64,000 bases of DNA from positions 16,306,001 through 16,370,000 of the forward strand of contig JAMPIQ010000002.1 of assembly GCA_024699855.1 (NCBI GenBank), in the 5' to 3' direction. The notes under the pieces were generated by a model. That model was not told the origin of the DNA. It saw nothing but the letters and a program-made list of their open reading frames with translations, and searched no databases. This stretch comes from Aphelenchoides besseyi. Taxonomy: Eukaryota; Nematoda; Chromadorea; Rhabditida; Aphelenchoididae. Positions 49,500 to 61,269 of the stretch are shown here, piece after piece (positions within the stretch are counted from its first letter, which is position 1; every line of letters begins with the position of its first letter). The position numbers and the translations under genes are program-made.

Positions 49500-50022
49500 T
49501 GATAGTCGACAAAAGTTCCGTTTCAATTGTTCACACAAAGAAAACACTTAAAATATCCTTTCAGTTGCCAGTATGACCTTTCTAATGCATAACTTAAGCG
49601 TGCCATTAATGTTTTTGTTAACTTCCAATCGAAAGCGACTTCTAATCCCTTAGCGGTTTTACCGTATTCTCATGGAAGTCACAAATCGACTCATCCGTTT
49701 GACGCGTTCGAGCGTCGCAAATCTCGTTTGTCGTCGCCTTTTACGACCGCATTGCCGCCGTGGCGATTGTTTGGCCGAGAGAATAAGATGAACGGGCGGT
49801 AAACGTCAGTTACTCAGCAAAATCCCGCATTGCAGCTGACTGTTCGGTTTCCTTTTGTGCGATAGAAAACCACTGAGTTCAATCGACTAAAGAAAATGGG
49901 CGGGAACGAATAACAAAACGCAGTACCGTAATCGCAAATAAGCGGAAGGCGGAGCTCATTTCTTTTGTTTCTCGAGCGATTCAGTTTCCGTTTTGAAGCT
50001 AAAGAAGTAGGTTGTTTATTTG
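49500..50022. other. Divergent promoter region between the K2P channel and NeuroD-type genes
   Basis: About 520 bases between two divergently transcribed genes, so it should carry both promoters. The part near 49700-49990 is GC-richer than its surroundings. Specific binding sites cannot be assigned with confidence. Confidence 0.4.
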
Positions 50023-50910
50023 ATGTCCGGTAATCAATTTTTTAATTCAGTGGTGCGATCTTCAACTCACACATCTCCAGAATCCACGTGTTCTTGGGAG
50101 AACGTGAATCCAATCGAACGAAAACGATGGCGACGTTTGAAAGCGAATCATCGAGAACGAACTCGAATGCACGATCTGAATCGAGCAATGGACACTTTAC
50201 GTCAATATATTCCTCATTCTGTTTCACATCAAAAGTTGTCCAAGATCGAAACCCTTCGACTTGCATGGTGAGTAACACTAAATCGGGGCTTATTTTCTAT
50301 TCCATCGATTCGCTTATTTTGGCCAATTTCCTTTCCGTCTCATTAGGTAACCTGCGCATACCGTTTATTGTTTTCCGTTGCATGACATTCGAGAGTTCAA
50401 ATCGGAGACCACTCGACCGATTTGGAGACTCAATTTTGCATGTGCTCTTGATCATTTTCGAGCAGTGGACTTGTCAACCGCAAATCTTGTCGAGTGGAAG
50501 GCCACTCCACGATTGGCAAGTGCGCACTGAATTGCGACAAAGTTCAACAACTCAATAGAGAAATTAGAGGTCCTTATGACCTTGTAATCATTGCGCCTAA
50601 TCCATGGCAATAAAATTATGTGAACAACTATTCATTGTTGGCGTTTTTCAGTAATTACATCGCCATTTTGGATCGAGTACTCAACACCGGCCACTCGCCC
50701 ACGCCGTTGGAATACGCTCAATGGCTGAGTGAGGGAATGAGTCAACCCACGGCCAATTTGATCGCCTCCAATTTCAACGTTCCTCCACGAGCTCTTCATG
50801 CAGCTAAACGAAGTCCACCCCAAAACTGCTACGAGCCTGTGAATACCACCGATTCTCGGGACTATTTTTCTGCTCAAACAAACCAATCAAACTCCCAATT
50901 TTTCACTTAG
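50023..50910 (+). CDS. NeuroD/Neurogenin-type bHLH transcription factor
   Basis: Two exons, 50023-50267 and 50652-50910; 504 bases, 167 residues. The basic region and first helix read [20 protein letters not shown], with the N-H-R-E-R-x-R-M core of class II bHLH factors, then [20 protein letters not shown] and RLACNYIAIL for the loop and second helix. After the bHLH comes the NeuroD-specific motif, ending [15 protein letters not shown], which corresponds to the G-S-Q-P-T-T-N-L-V-A block. Such factors drive neuronal fate (family knowledge); the nematode counterpart would be cnd-1. The protein is very small, with an N terminus of only about 35 residues. The intron (384 bases) is longer than the window's average. 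AATAAA at 50988-50993; the next gene ends only 90 bases away on the other strand. Confidence 0.9.
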
Positions 50911-51000
50911 TCTCTTAACGCGATTTAAGTGCTCGATCTCACATTACACTCTTGATCCGAACTCTGATTGAGAGTTTTCTTACTGGAAATAAACTAACTT

Positions 51001-52381
51001 TTAAACGAATACCACGTAATATAATAACAAACAAGAGAATAAAATGAATTTCAAGCCACATCTAATCGCTTCGTTTGTCTCTCCATGACCAACGAGTTTG
51101 AAACGCTCAATTTTGATGGGTCCACATCGACCACTTTGTTTGTTTCTTTCGTACCCCAATTCACATTCGCATCGAAAACTGCCGACTGTGTTCACACACT
51201 GCTCATATTCTAAAGACCAAACTTGAAGTGTAAATCGAATGAATAGACGAACCCTGAGAGCATCGATTGCCATCAGTGCATTCGTCCACATCAACACATT
51301 CCTCCAAATCAAATCGAAACTCGTGTCCCGGCTGATCGCAATCACAACTCACATTCCACTCATTGGCCACCATTCCAATCAGATCGGAATTGAGCTCACG
51401 AGAAATTCGGCATTTCATTAAAGGGCCCGCATTCTTACACAAAGAATGAGAACAAGCAGAGCCGATTGGATCGAAACCGCAACATGGATTTGGACAGAAA
51501 CTAAAACAACAGTCCAATATTCTAATCGAAAGCCACAAACCTCAATTCTGCACATTCGAATAGCGGCCATTGACTGAGATCGTCAATTGGTTCGATGACT
51601 TCAAACTCACTGGCCATCAGTTCGACTCTTTGTTTTTGATCTTTGAATCGATCATTAGGCCACTAAACTCAATTGCTAACTCATAGCTTTCGTACTGACC
51701 GTTGTATTTGAAACGTTGTCGAACAGCTTGTAGGCACAAAACGGTAATTGTTGCAGAATGTTGAGACGATTCTTTGCGAAATAGCAGAACAACTGGGCAA
51801 TTGAAATGTCAAATTGGAACATGGACGAAGTGAGTAGACGATGGAAATTGGTTGCACTAAAAAAACTATTCAACAATCTGGACCTCTTGTTTCAATCAAA
51901 CCTAATCTTGAAGTCATCAATGTGCTGTTTGCGAACCGGAAAAAGAAAAGCGGCACGTGATTGGAGATTCTCGAAAATGAAGTCAACGCACTTCTGAAAT
52001 CGAATTGAAGGCTTAATAGCAGCACAACAACTTACGGGAAGCTTTTCATGACATTGTTCGAACAGTCGTTTGTGGAATCCGACTTCCGGTTTCGGGAAGA
52101 AATGGGCGAAATCAACGGGTCCAACATTCGGAGATCGAGCAAATCGCCGGAACAGTCGAATGTAGAAAGCGATTTTACCCAATCGACTGACTGTTCGTTG
52201 GTATTCCACGTGCGAGAGATCAATCAATTGTCTGAAACTTTCAAGTCTCTGTTGTCAGTTTCGGTTTTTACCCTTCGAATTCGCGTATTTTGTTTTCATC
52301 AAACACTCTTAGATCGCTATCACTTCCAGTTCTTCGACAGTTCATGAACAACAACAAAACAATCGACCAATCGAACTTCAT
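51001..52381 (-). CDS. Secreted EGF-domain protein with probable GPI-anchor signal
   Basis: Seven exons: 52381-52272, 52231-52036, 51993-51902, 51856-51700, 51662-51541, 51500-51253, 51209-51001; 1,134 bases, 377 residues, in frame. A signal peptide starts MKFDWSIVLLLFMNC. The N-terminal 240 residues are helical with scattered Cys and no named domain (for example KIAFYIRLFRRFARSPNVGP). A cysteine cluster follows, beginning FCPNPCCGFDPIGSACSHSL and including NVSCDCDQPGHEF. Then comes a calcium-binding EGF domain: DVDECTDGNRC, QCVNTVGSFRCECELGY and the final Cys in SGRCGP. The protein ends in a hydrophobic stretch without a cytoplasmic tail (GLKFILFSCLLLYYVVFV), as in GPI-anchored proteins. The DVDEC and NTVGSFRCEC residues are those that bind calcium in this EGF type. 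Full family not recognised. Confidence 0.83.
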
Positions 52382-52883
52382 TTTAAAGTGAAAATGAGTT
52401 CGTTTGTTTGCAATTCCATCGAACCTCAATGTTTTTTTGTATGTATCAGTTGATGTCCGATCCGAAAGTTCCATTCCGCAAATCTTTCAAAGAACTTTGA
52501 TAAATTTGTTATTTTGAAGAGACAACTTTCACAAGACGGAACCGATTCGATTTTTTTGTGCACTCAAAGACCCACTTCGATCATGCATTTGACAATTGTT
52601 CTTTGAGTGATGAACGTCATTTGGCGGCTGTGAAATGCCGATGGAGAATTTAGGAACTCCGTTACCATCAAAGAGCTGTCGATCTCGAGGACAACTCGTT
52701 TTCCATAGATCGCCATTTCATTTGAACGTAACTTTGTTGATTCGAACCATCAATCGACTGATTTTGTTTGTTCATTGAGTTTTATAATGAAAACTTTTTC
52801 TTCAACTAACATATCATTGGCATTCAAGGGTATTTAAGGGTTCTGCATTTGACTGTTTATTGATATGTATCGGAGGGAAGCAT

Positions 52884-53198
52884 TCAACATTGATTGGGTT
52901 CAAGACATATACCATGGACTTTGTCGAACAAACAACAGTTGTGACGTCCATCAGCTCGTTGAGCATACGCTTCATCGGCACGACATTCCGACGTGGTGTT
53001 CAAATCGGTTGCTGTGTACTTCACAAATTTTGCTTCACAAAATGTTTCGTCTCCAGTATCTGCTTCCGGTTCACAACACTTGTTTGCTCCAACAGCATTG
53101 GCACAATGTTTGTCTTCCAAACAACGTTTTTTACCGTCAGCCCAACACAACGTAAAGATCCCAACGATGAGAATTAGCACCACAAATATCGAACGCAT
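52884..53198 (-). CDS. Small secreted ten-cysteine protein
   Basis: Single exon, 104 residues. The signal peptide is MRSIFVVLILIVGIFTLCWA; the mature part is about 84 residues with ten cysteines, including two Cys-Cys pairs (NKCCEPEADTGDETFC and HNCCLFDKVHGIC) and a final C one residue before the stop. The pattern is like small disulfide-stabilised extracellular or defence peptides, but I cannot assign a named family. The start is the ATG just ahead of the signal peptide. On the minus strand an AATAAA lies about 25 bases after the stop (52856-52861). Confidence 0.75.
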   Translation of the reverse strand: MRSIFVVLILIVGIFTLCWADGKKRCLEDKHCANAVGANKCCEPEADTGDETFCEAKFVKYTATDLNTTSECRADEAYAQRADGRHNCCLFDKVHGICLEPNQC

Positions 53199-54616
53199 TT
53201 CACTTTTGTAAGCCTCCAATGGAATGTAAGATTTTGAATTCGTTTTTATATAACCCGATCAAAATGCTCAAATCGGCAATTGATCGTGTTTTCAATTCTC
53301 GTGTTTTTCTTATAACCCACTATTGTTCGATTGAATTCAATGCACGTGTTCTTGTTACTCTCAGAATGTTCGCCATTCAGATCAGTGGTTTGTAAATGAT
53401 TCACATGAACACAAACATTTGAAGAACAACGACGATATTCGATGATCTGATTGTGAAGATACGAAAAAACTAATGGGTGGAAATGAGATAATTGCGACAA
53501 CTTTTCGGTGGTCTTCTTTTGATAAGAGACAAGAAAAGCAGTGAGAATCAAATTCCGACTATTTGTCTTCACGTCTAGCAATCGGATGGTTGTTATAAAT
53601 TTGGAGCAAAAAGCATAGGACATCATTGAAGATGATGTTTGCGTTCTTCTTCCAATGATTGCCTGTCGTCTAGTGAAGTAAAAATGTTGATCGGAAGTTT
53701 AAGCCAATTTTCCTTATCACTAATCCTCTCGGAATGTTCGATTGAATAACTCTTATCAATTGCGGTTTAGAAGTCGTTTTGGGTTCTCCGTTCTTGTGAT
53801 TTGATTGCCCGATGACACTTCAAATAAACGACCACTGATTTTGTCCGTCTGCTGCTCGTCAAAGTGCCATGAAAATTGAGACATTGCGACGCTGTTCGAA
53901 GTGAATTTGTCTGCAATAGCTTTTGGCATTTAACCAGCGATCTCAACATGAAGAACTGTAAGATGATTGTTCCAAATACCATCCAAAGAATCGGGTGTTT
54001 CTTATTTCACAGGTTTCATGGAATCACAACCGCTAGCGCACGACTAAGAAGCTGTTTTCCTCTCATATAAACGCACCCACGAACCCCAACCAAAATACGA
54101 GGACTCGTGGTTTTTTTGCTTTAGCAGCAGCGAGTGGTGCGTACAAGTCGATTCAACGTGCGTTCTGTGTGGTCGGTTCATCGCTCTTCCTTCGGCTGCT
54201 TTACAAGTTTTCTCGGCAATTCGACTTCTGATTTCCAAACGAATTTTGATTGCAATCGTTCGCGAGTTCGCTGGGAACTTCATTTACACGAGAATTCCCA
54301 TTTGCAGGTTTTTGTTTTTAACTTTCAAAATTGATATTCTTCTTGTTTTGAATGACACGAAATTCTTATTCACGGCCAAAGTTTGTCTTTGAATAGTCGG
54401 ACGGGAGATCACAGTCGTGCTGAAGGCTTTCTTTTGATGCTTCTAAATTCATTTTACATCAACTGTTTTTATGTAATCAAGTTTACATAGATCTGTGACG
54501 TTTATACGGGAATTAACTTTCATCCTGACGACGTGTCAATGACTTTAAGTAGATTGCTTCGTATTTCAGAGGCTGGTCGTTCGTTTCGGTTGTTTCGACG
54601 ACTTTCGCGTTGAATA
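53199..54616. other. Intergenic region between divergent genes
   Basis: A 126-codon minus-strand frame (53626-53246) lies upstream of the ten-cysteine gene but has no ATG-linked splice structure or recognised domain. It probably includes both promoters. No repeat recognised. Confidence 0.4.
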
Positions 54617-55118
54617 ATGACGCCCCCGCCAGCCGGTTGCTCCAACAGTTTGGGGATTCCGGACAATCCGTACGGCACACCGCGAATGATGCTCAACATG
54701 GACGACATGGAGTCATCATCCAGCGAGAGTGAGATCAGTTATAGCGACGAGTTGCTGAGTGAAAGCGATGAAGAAATTGAAACTACGGACGACGATGAAA
54801 CGGGTATTTCGAGTGGTCAAGACGACGAGAATCAGGGCGATAGTCGGGACGAATTCGATCGTCTTTTTCACCCTCTTACGCCGAGCTCCAGTAGCAGTGA
54901 ACATAATAGCGATTCTGGTGAGTGTATTTTTGATCGGTTTCTTTGCGATTTTAGCACAACAACTTTATGTGCGTATTTTAGACGAAGAAAATTCGGGTAC
55001 ATTAGAAGTTGAAGTCAATTCGGTTTCGACGATCTCGGGTATCAAACACACGAACAATAATTCAGCAGTTTTGAACGAAGATGTCGATGGACCGCCGTCA
55101 AAAATCCGTAAGTTGTAA
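54617..55118 (+). CDS. Small acidic, Ser-rich protein, unknown family
   Basis: Two exons, 54617-54917 and 54982-55118; 145 residues. Begins MTPPPAGCSNSLGIPDNPYG and has a strongly acidic Ser/Glu/Asp middle (for example SEISYSDELLSESDEEIETT) and a basic end, PPSKIRKL. Composition fits a disordered nuclear protein with a possible C-terminal basic signal, but no domain is recognised. At the end a GTAAGT site overlaps the last codons, so the transcript might continue into further exons downstream. Confidence 0.65.
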
Positions 55119-56397
55119 GCAAGTGCGATTTTTGCCTCAACTAAGTCGTTCGTATGTTTGACTAATCGTTGTGTTCATAACCATTCTTTTGGTTGGTGAA
55201 CGTCTTTCAATGCTTTCCAGTGGTAAAATTCGATTCTGTTCAACTCGCTTATTGTACATTCTTCTTTCCGGTTTACGATGTGTAAAGAAAGATGCGAATC
55301 CTGTTCTTGTTTTTCTTACTATAACCGTTGTTCACGCCTTTCAGTCCGCAATATCTCTTTCTGCTGAGGTCTATTGCTTGGACTTTCGATTCAAAAACTC
55401 TGCCAATCTCCTATCCCTTGTTATTGACCTCCACAACTTGAATTTCAGTTGTCAAAAGCTGTAGTCCAAAATTTCTATTTGTCTTATTTTGTGTAAATGG
55501 ATAAAAAGTTTTTTGTTGGAATCGTTTCGCGGCTCTCGTGCGATCTGTAACTGATCGGCAGTTTCGGTTGTTTGATGCGAATCTAATTGACGTTTGTATT
55601 CGCAGGAATCTTTTGTTCGGTTTTGACATCCCCGAGTTAGTATCAGCTTTGTTCTTCTCCGTGATCTACAAATTTCACTTGAACATAACCCTCAAGAAAC
55701 TGATACCTTCAATGCTTTTCGGAATGCCAAATTTATTTGATTGTAAATTGTGCAAAGTATTCGGTTAATTCTGCTTTCATTTCCAACACTCAATCTTCTA
55801 TTTCGTTGTTATTGTTGTATTTCGAGAATAAAAACCTATTAAATAACTGAAGAGTGAAATGGAAAGACGAGTTCCTGTTCATGGCTCCACTGTCCATAAC
55901 GGCAGTTTACTTGTTTGGCGTGTTTTAAACGTAGGTTCTTGACGTTAATTTTGAGGCTGTTGGCCTTTCCAACAAACTGACTTTGGATGGGGGAAGGTTT
56001 TCAGCAAAATCTAACAGCAATGCCGTTAACTGTGTGTGTATTAAAATCAATGGTCTTAAACTCGCGATCGCTTGCTGAACCCTCTCCGCTCGTTGTTGCG
56101 CGCACTCGAAGACGATCTTTGCGGCTTAAAGTTTTTGTTCGGGCGGCTTCTTCTCGTTTCTGTCGCCACACTATGACTTTTTCTGCCTTTTGCACGCTCA
56201 CCGATTTCACGTTTTGATCGGAACGTCTACCGATCTGTTTTTGCAAACCGAAAATACTTTTGCAGTAAAATTTCTCGTTGTAACTGACGATCATCTTCAC
56301 ACCAATTTGTATTTGCCCAGAAATCTTTTCGATTGAATACGTGCCGTGAAGTTTAGAGACCTTGTTTATTGTCTTCTTCAGACTCATCAGACGAAAG
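55119..56397. other. Intergenic region upstream of the hnRNP gene
   Basis: Open frames here (for example 55538-55768 and the minus-strand frame 56558-56001, which is antisense to the next gene) have no supporting evidence. Contains the 5' flank of the hnRNP gene. Confidence 0.4.
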
Positions 56398-57543
56398 ATG
56401 TCGGCCATGCAAAAGACGGTGAACGGCGCAGCGGGCGATTTCATACAAAAGTCGATGTTCATGTTCGATCCGGCTATTAATTCGTCCATTAATCCGGCAA
56501 CGACCATCGCTGCAGCCAAATTCACGACCGCAACTCCACCGAATTTCTTCGGTTTCATTCAATCCGCTGATCTTGCCTCTAATGTTGCTCATTGTCCACC
56601 GCTTATTCCCGCGTACATCGCCGCTCAGCATCAGTATCCGATTCCGTACATACAAGAAGAGCCAGCGCAACTAAGAAAACTCTTCATCGGTGGTTTGAAT
56701 CATGAGACAACGGACGATCAGGTCGGTTTGAAGTTTTGCGTATTCGTTGGAACTGTGTCTTTTAGCTCAAAGAATACTATTCGCAATGGGGTAATGTTGT
56801 CGATTGTATTGTTATACGAGATCCAGCAACAAAGCACTCGCGCGGTTTCGGTTTCGTTACTTATGCAACGATCAAAATGGCTGAACAAGCGATGGACGCA
56901 CGACCACACACCATCAACGGCAAAGTCGTGGATCCGAAACGAGCGATTCCACGCGAACATATGCTTCCGTTGACGCCGAACAATCCGCCACATTTTCTTG
57001 AAACTGAACCGGCGGCGGGATGCAAATTGACATTATCGGGTTTGTTGTTTTTATTCATCGCTGTTTAATACTCGATGTTAAAGGTATACATTGGGATTAT
57101 CATACGGTCGATGGTTTCCGTCAATATTTCGAAAAGTTTGGTGAAGTCGAACAGGTTGAAATTGTCGGGCATCCTCGTGGCTACGGGTTTATTGTATTCG
57201 AAGAGCGTGCAAGTGCCGAACGTTGTCTACAAGCCGGTAAACAACATTCGGTGAATGGAAAGAAAGTTGAAGTAAAAGTGAGTTAATCATTTCGTTCACT
57301 TTAATCTTCTGCGCATTGTTTTAGGAGTGTGCATCGGCAACGGAACTTCCATCGACTTCGGTTCAATCCGGAAAACGTCAGTTCACAAATCGCGCCCAAA
57401 ATCGTGGATCGCCGGATCAGCGAACAAACTCCGCTTATTTCAACTCACGTCCCAACACAAACGTCAAAAGCAGCGCACGACCATTCATACCACGTAACGA
57501 CAACGAACCCTTGTCTATCAACGATTTTCCGCACTTGAATTGA
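56398..57543 (+). CDS. hnRNP A-type RNA-binding protein with two RRMs
   Basis: Four exons: 56398-56721, 56766-57039, 57084-57277, 57325-57543; 1,011 bases, 336 residues. RRM1: RNP2 KLFIGGLNHETTDDQ and RNP1 RGFGFVTYAT, with the hnRNP A blocks YYSQWGNVVDCIVIRDPATK and AMDARPHTINGKVVDPKRAI. RRM2 is divergent: its RNP2 position reads KLTLSGI instead of the usual KIFVGGI, the loop before RNP1 is shorter, but RNP1 RGYGFIVF is good. The C terminus is Asn/Ser/Arg-rich and lacks the long Gly-rich tail of hnRNP A1; it ends NDFPHLN. Such proteins bind pre-mRNA and affect splicing and export (family knowledge). The N-terminal 95 residues (MFDPAINSSINPATTIAAAK and on) are unusually long for the family. 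The acceptor at 57083 (TTAAAG) is atypical but keeps the frame. AATAAA near 57737. Confidence 0.9.
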
Positions 57544-60320
57544 AGTCTATTGAATCATTCACGATCCCTTCGAAATCTTTCTATCTGAATTGTTTTCTGT
57601 GTAATTTTCGTTCGATAGTCATGGCTAGACAATGACATCCGATGTTTACAACGAGTTAGAAGGGTAGTCGCTTTATCCCAACTTTTCAATAGTCAATTTT
57701 GTGGTGTTTCTAATTTCATTTGTTCTATGCGTGATTAAAATAAAAACGGGTTTGCTAAAGAGGTTTCTGTTTTCTTTATCGACAACTTGCTCTAAACGTT
57801 TCTTCTTTTTGATTCACTCAAAAGTTTGATTCACGCTATTACCAAACATTAAACACAAAGTAAACGATTTGGCGTATTATTGTGTGGTTAATCATTGTCT
57901 CGATGTTCTTATCATGATGCGTATATTGTCTCTTTTTGTTACATCTCTTAAAATCGTCTTGAGTGATGAAAACAACGTTGTTTGTTCTAAGTTTTGTGCC
58001 TTGTCACGATTCAATTCGCGGTTCGTCTCTTGAAACGGCATCCTTTTCATTTTATTCGTATCTCAATCAGGTTTATTTTTGCATCTAAACTTCGTATCTT
58101 TGTTGATCAACACCAAACCGAGCTTATGGAATAACTTCTGTATCTTCATGTTCTTCTTTATAATCGTCTACTGGTGTTATGACTTTTTCGGTCCATTTGG
58201 CTTTGTCTCAAGTTTTCCGTAATAAATTCAACTACCAAACAACTATTTGAAGCCCAAAAATGAAAGTGTAAAAGGCCCGATTAAGCTTCAAAGATTCGTT
58301 ATAATTGCAGCTGACCAAATCGGCAAGCTGAACGGGCTGTCTAGAATGTCTCTATCAAACGACAGTTATGATCTTAACTTACTTGAAAACAAACCGATAA
58401 ACTCTTCTCAATGGTCTACCATAACGATAGGTAAGCCAACGTGGTCCATCCGTACCAGTAGGTGAAATCAAATCAGTAATGATCATCAGGTTGTTCATTT
58501 TAATGTATCCAAATTCAACGATATGATTCCGCCCAATTGTTTACTTTCATCATGATTGTGAATAGCGTTCTTTTCACACAACACGTATAACATGGTAGCT
58601 CCATTATTTGTGCCTTATTATATAATCAATAAACGAACTTCTTTTAAAAGTCTATTTCGACTGTAAATCCAACAAATCGTTGATGTTTGATGGAAAGGTT
58701 TTTATTGCTCAATAACTATGATCATGTATTTAGCAACTGAAAATTCTTCAAAGAGTAGCTTCGTACCTCATATTTCATTCTGCAAAACTTCAAACAAATC
58801 GCCCGACAGCGAACTAGTCATTTCGGCTCATGTTTTAACGATGTTCATTAGTATGATAGACTAATGTTTGATGAGTCAAATCGTTTTATTTGTTTTCGTT
58901 TGGCACGTTTATTGCAAACGTCTTTTCTCGATTTCCGAGTTCCGGTTGTTCCAGCAGACAAGTTTGTTCCTATTAAGTGTGTCAACGAATTCATTTGAAC
59001 AAACGTTTGTGTTCATAAGAAAGCAATGGACAGAAATAGAGCAATCCACTAAGCTGTCTAAATCTCAAAATCTTTTGACTCTCAGACCACAAATGCCGTT
59101 CGTGTTCATCAAAAGCAGTTGACCGCTCGAAAGTTCGCTTTTGCCTGCGGTCATTTTCCGCTTATTCAGCGGCTCATTTCGCCGAATGCCAAGATTTGCC
59201 TTTCAGTGGCTTTTGTCGAGACGGCAAGCATGTGAAATGATGAGGTTCGAAATAGAATGGTCGGGAGTTTCGTGGAAGTTTGTGATTTTTGACCGTGGAC
59301 ATCGTTTGACGGACGAGCCGCCACGAAATCGCTCTCGAATGTCCATTCCGTTCATGTTTTGACGCCTCTTTTGCTTCGATTGTCGTTCGAGTAAAAACGG
59401 TGATCAATCTGTCTCGGAATTTTTGGAACTTGGCTTTCCGTAGTTTTGAATCATCTTATTGAGATCGCTTGGAAACGTACGTCAGGTTGCTCGGCCACAA
59501 AGACCATTTAACTACGTGTTTTTCATTCGTTAGTTGATTTTACTTTTAAATTGTGCACATGTTGCGATCATCTTTCTATTGAACCGTGAGCTCTTTACAT
59601 TCCATTTGTGATCTTCTTTAAGTAAGTGCTAGGAATGTCTTTCCTTTATAACTCTATCGGGCTTGATCTTGTGACATTCAAACTATAAGTTCGATTGTTA
59701 ATGATGAGTTCTTATTGGAACTCTATTCGTTAGCGACAAGTGAACTTTTGACGCTGAAACGAGTTCTTTGCGATCTCGTTCAAAGTTGAAAGATGAATTG
59801 TAAAGCGTAGAATACTACGTATCTGACATCCACACATTTGAAGCGTCAAATTACGAAGCAAGATATGATAAAAATTTTCTGATTACTTACACATTCATTG
59901 AGAAAGCCCATACGGTAAACGAGTGTTAGTAACTGGTCGATTGCGCAATTGAAATCACAGTGTTTTTATGTCAACGAAAACAAAATTAAGACGTTGAGCG
60001 GAAGTTGAGTTATGAAGCGGCGAATTTGTTTGCGCATTCGACGGAATTTTTGATTGATCAGTGGCTGGAACAGAACAGTGATTCTGTCGAGTGTGCCGAT
60101 CAATCAAATCGTATCTATTGAATGGCACGTTTCGCGCTCTTTCGTAAGGTTTTTGCGATATCTAAAGTTCAATTTCCTCTACGGATCCGCCTATTCCTAT
60201 GCGTTAATTCGCATATGATGGACGATTTTGTTATTGATATCGAATGTTTGGTTTACTATATAAACTGCAGTCAAACGATTCTCATCAACCACATATTGGA
60301 AATCACAACGGCACTTGAAG
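57544..60320. other. Intergenic region of 2.8 kb
   Basis: Starts with the hnRNP 3' untranslated region (AATAAA about 57737). Frames at 58247-58465, 58868-59122 and 59141-59362 are not supported by known motifs. No mobile-element ends or RNA genes recognised. Confidence 0.45.
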
Positions 60321-61269
60321 ATGACTGGACATGACGATGTTCTTCACGTTGACTCGGAAGCGATTCGCCGTTTGGAACGAAGAATCGCACCATTGCAAGA
60401 TAAGTTGGCCAAACATCCGCTTTACGAAGCCGTACGGGATGTTGATGAGTTGCGTTACTTTATGCAAAATCACGTTTTTGCTGTTTGGGACTTCATGTCA
60501 TTGCTCAAATATCTTCAACGATCGCTGACCTGCATTGAAGTTCCTTGGTGTGCATCAGGACCGAAAATATCGAGACGACTAATCAACGAGATTGTTCTCG
60601 GCGAAGAAAGTGACGAGGTAGCCGGTCAGTTCATTTCGCATTTGGAACTTTACATTCGATCCATGAAAGCAGTAATGGCTGATGATTCGGCTATAACTTA
60701 CGTTATGCGTTTGTTTTCTAAGAATAAGGGTGTACCGTCGGATGACGAGTTGGCTCGACTTTTAAAAGGTAAAGATCTTCGACAAGTGTTTAGCTTTAGA
60801 TCTCTTTATATCTTGATCATTTGAACACTTCAGAAGCTAATGCGCCAGAACCAGCAGCTCGTTTTGTTCGAGATACGTTTGATTTTCTTCGCACTGATAA
60901 ATTGCATATTGTTTCCTCGGCATTTGCCTTTGGACGAGAAGACCTGATACCTCTTCTATTTCAACCTCTGCTTCATGAGCTAACCAAAGAAGTTGACGGA
61001 GCACTCGATTTGTTTAAGGTAATCGTAATATCACCTGTTTTGAGCGAACCGAATCTCAGATTTATTTGGATAGACACATAGAAGTCGATGGAGATCATCA
61101 CGGCCCGATGAGTTATAAGATGCTTGTGGAACTTTGCGGTCAAAGAGATGATGATCCGCGTTGGGTTGAAGCCGAAGATGCAGCGGTTAAAGCGTTGCAA
61201 AGTCGTATCGATTTGTGGGATGGAGTTGTTGCAGAGCTTGAAAAACGACGTTATATGAAAGACATGTAA
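60321..61269 (+). CDS. DUF3050 family protein (haem-oxygenase-like fold), bacterial type
   Basis: Three exons: 60321-60768, 60834-61018, 61060-61269; 843 bases, 280 residues, in frame, introns of 65 and 41 bases. It follows the DUF3050 family end to end: [20 protein letters not shown] at the start, then [63 protein letters not shown] and [20 protein letters not shown] near the end. The His and Glu residues of these blocks could hold a di-metal or haem-like site, as in other proteins of this fold. The function of the family is not known. It is common in bacteria and, as far as I know, rare in animals (knowledge, not checked). The two nematode-type introns show the gene is resident in this genome and not contamination. 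AATAAA at 61316-61321. Confidence 0.88.

Noticed and set aside
53246..53626. 126-codon minus-strand frame near the ten-cysteine gene
   Set aside because: No domain, signal peptide or splice partners; most likely chance.
56001..56558. 185-codon minus-strand frame
   Set aside because: Antisense to the first hnRNP exon and its leader; no ATG-linked domain, explained as a shadow frame.
58247..58465. 72-codon frame after the hnRNP gene
   Set aside because: No recognised motif and no supporting splice sites.
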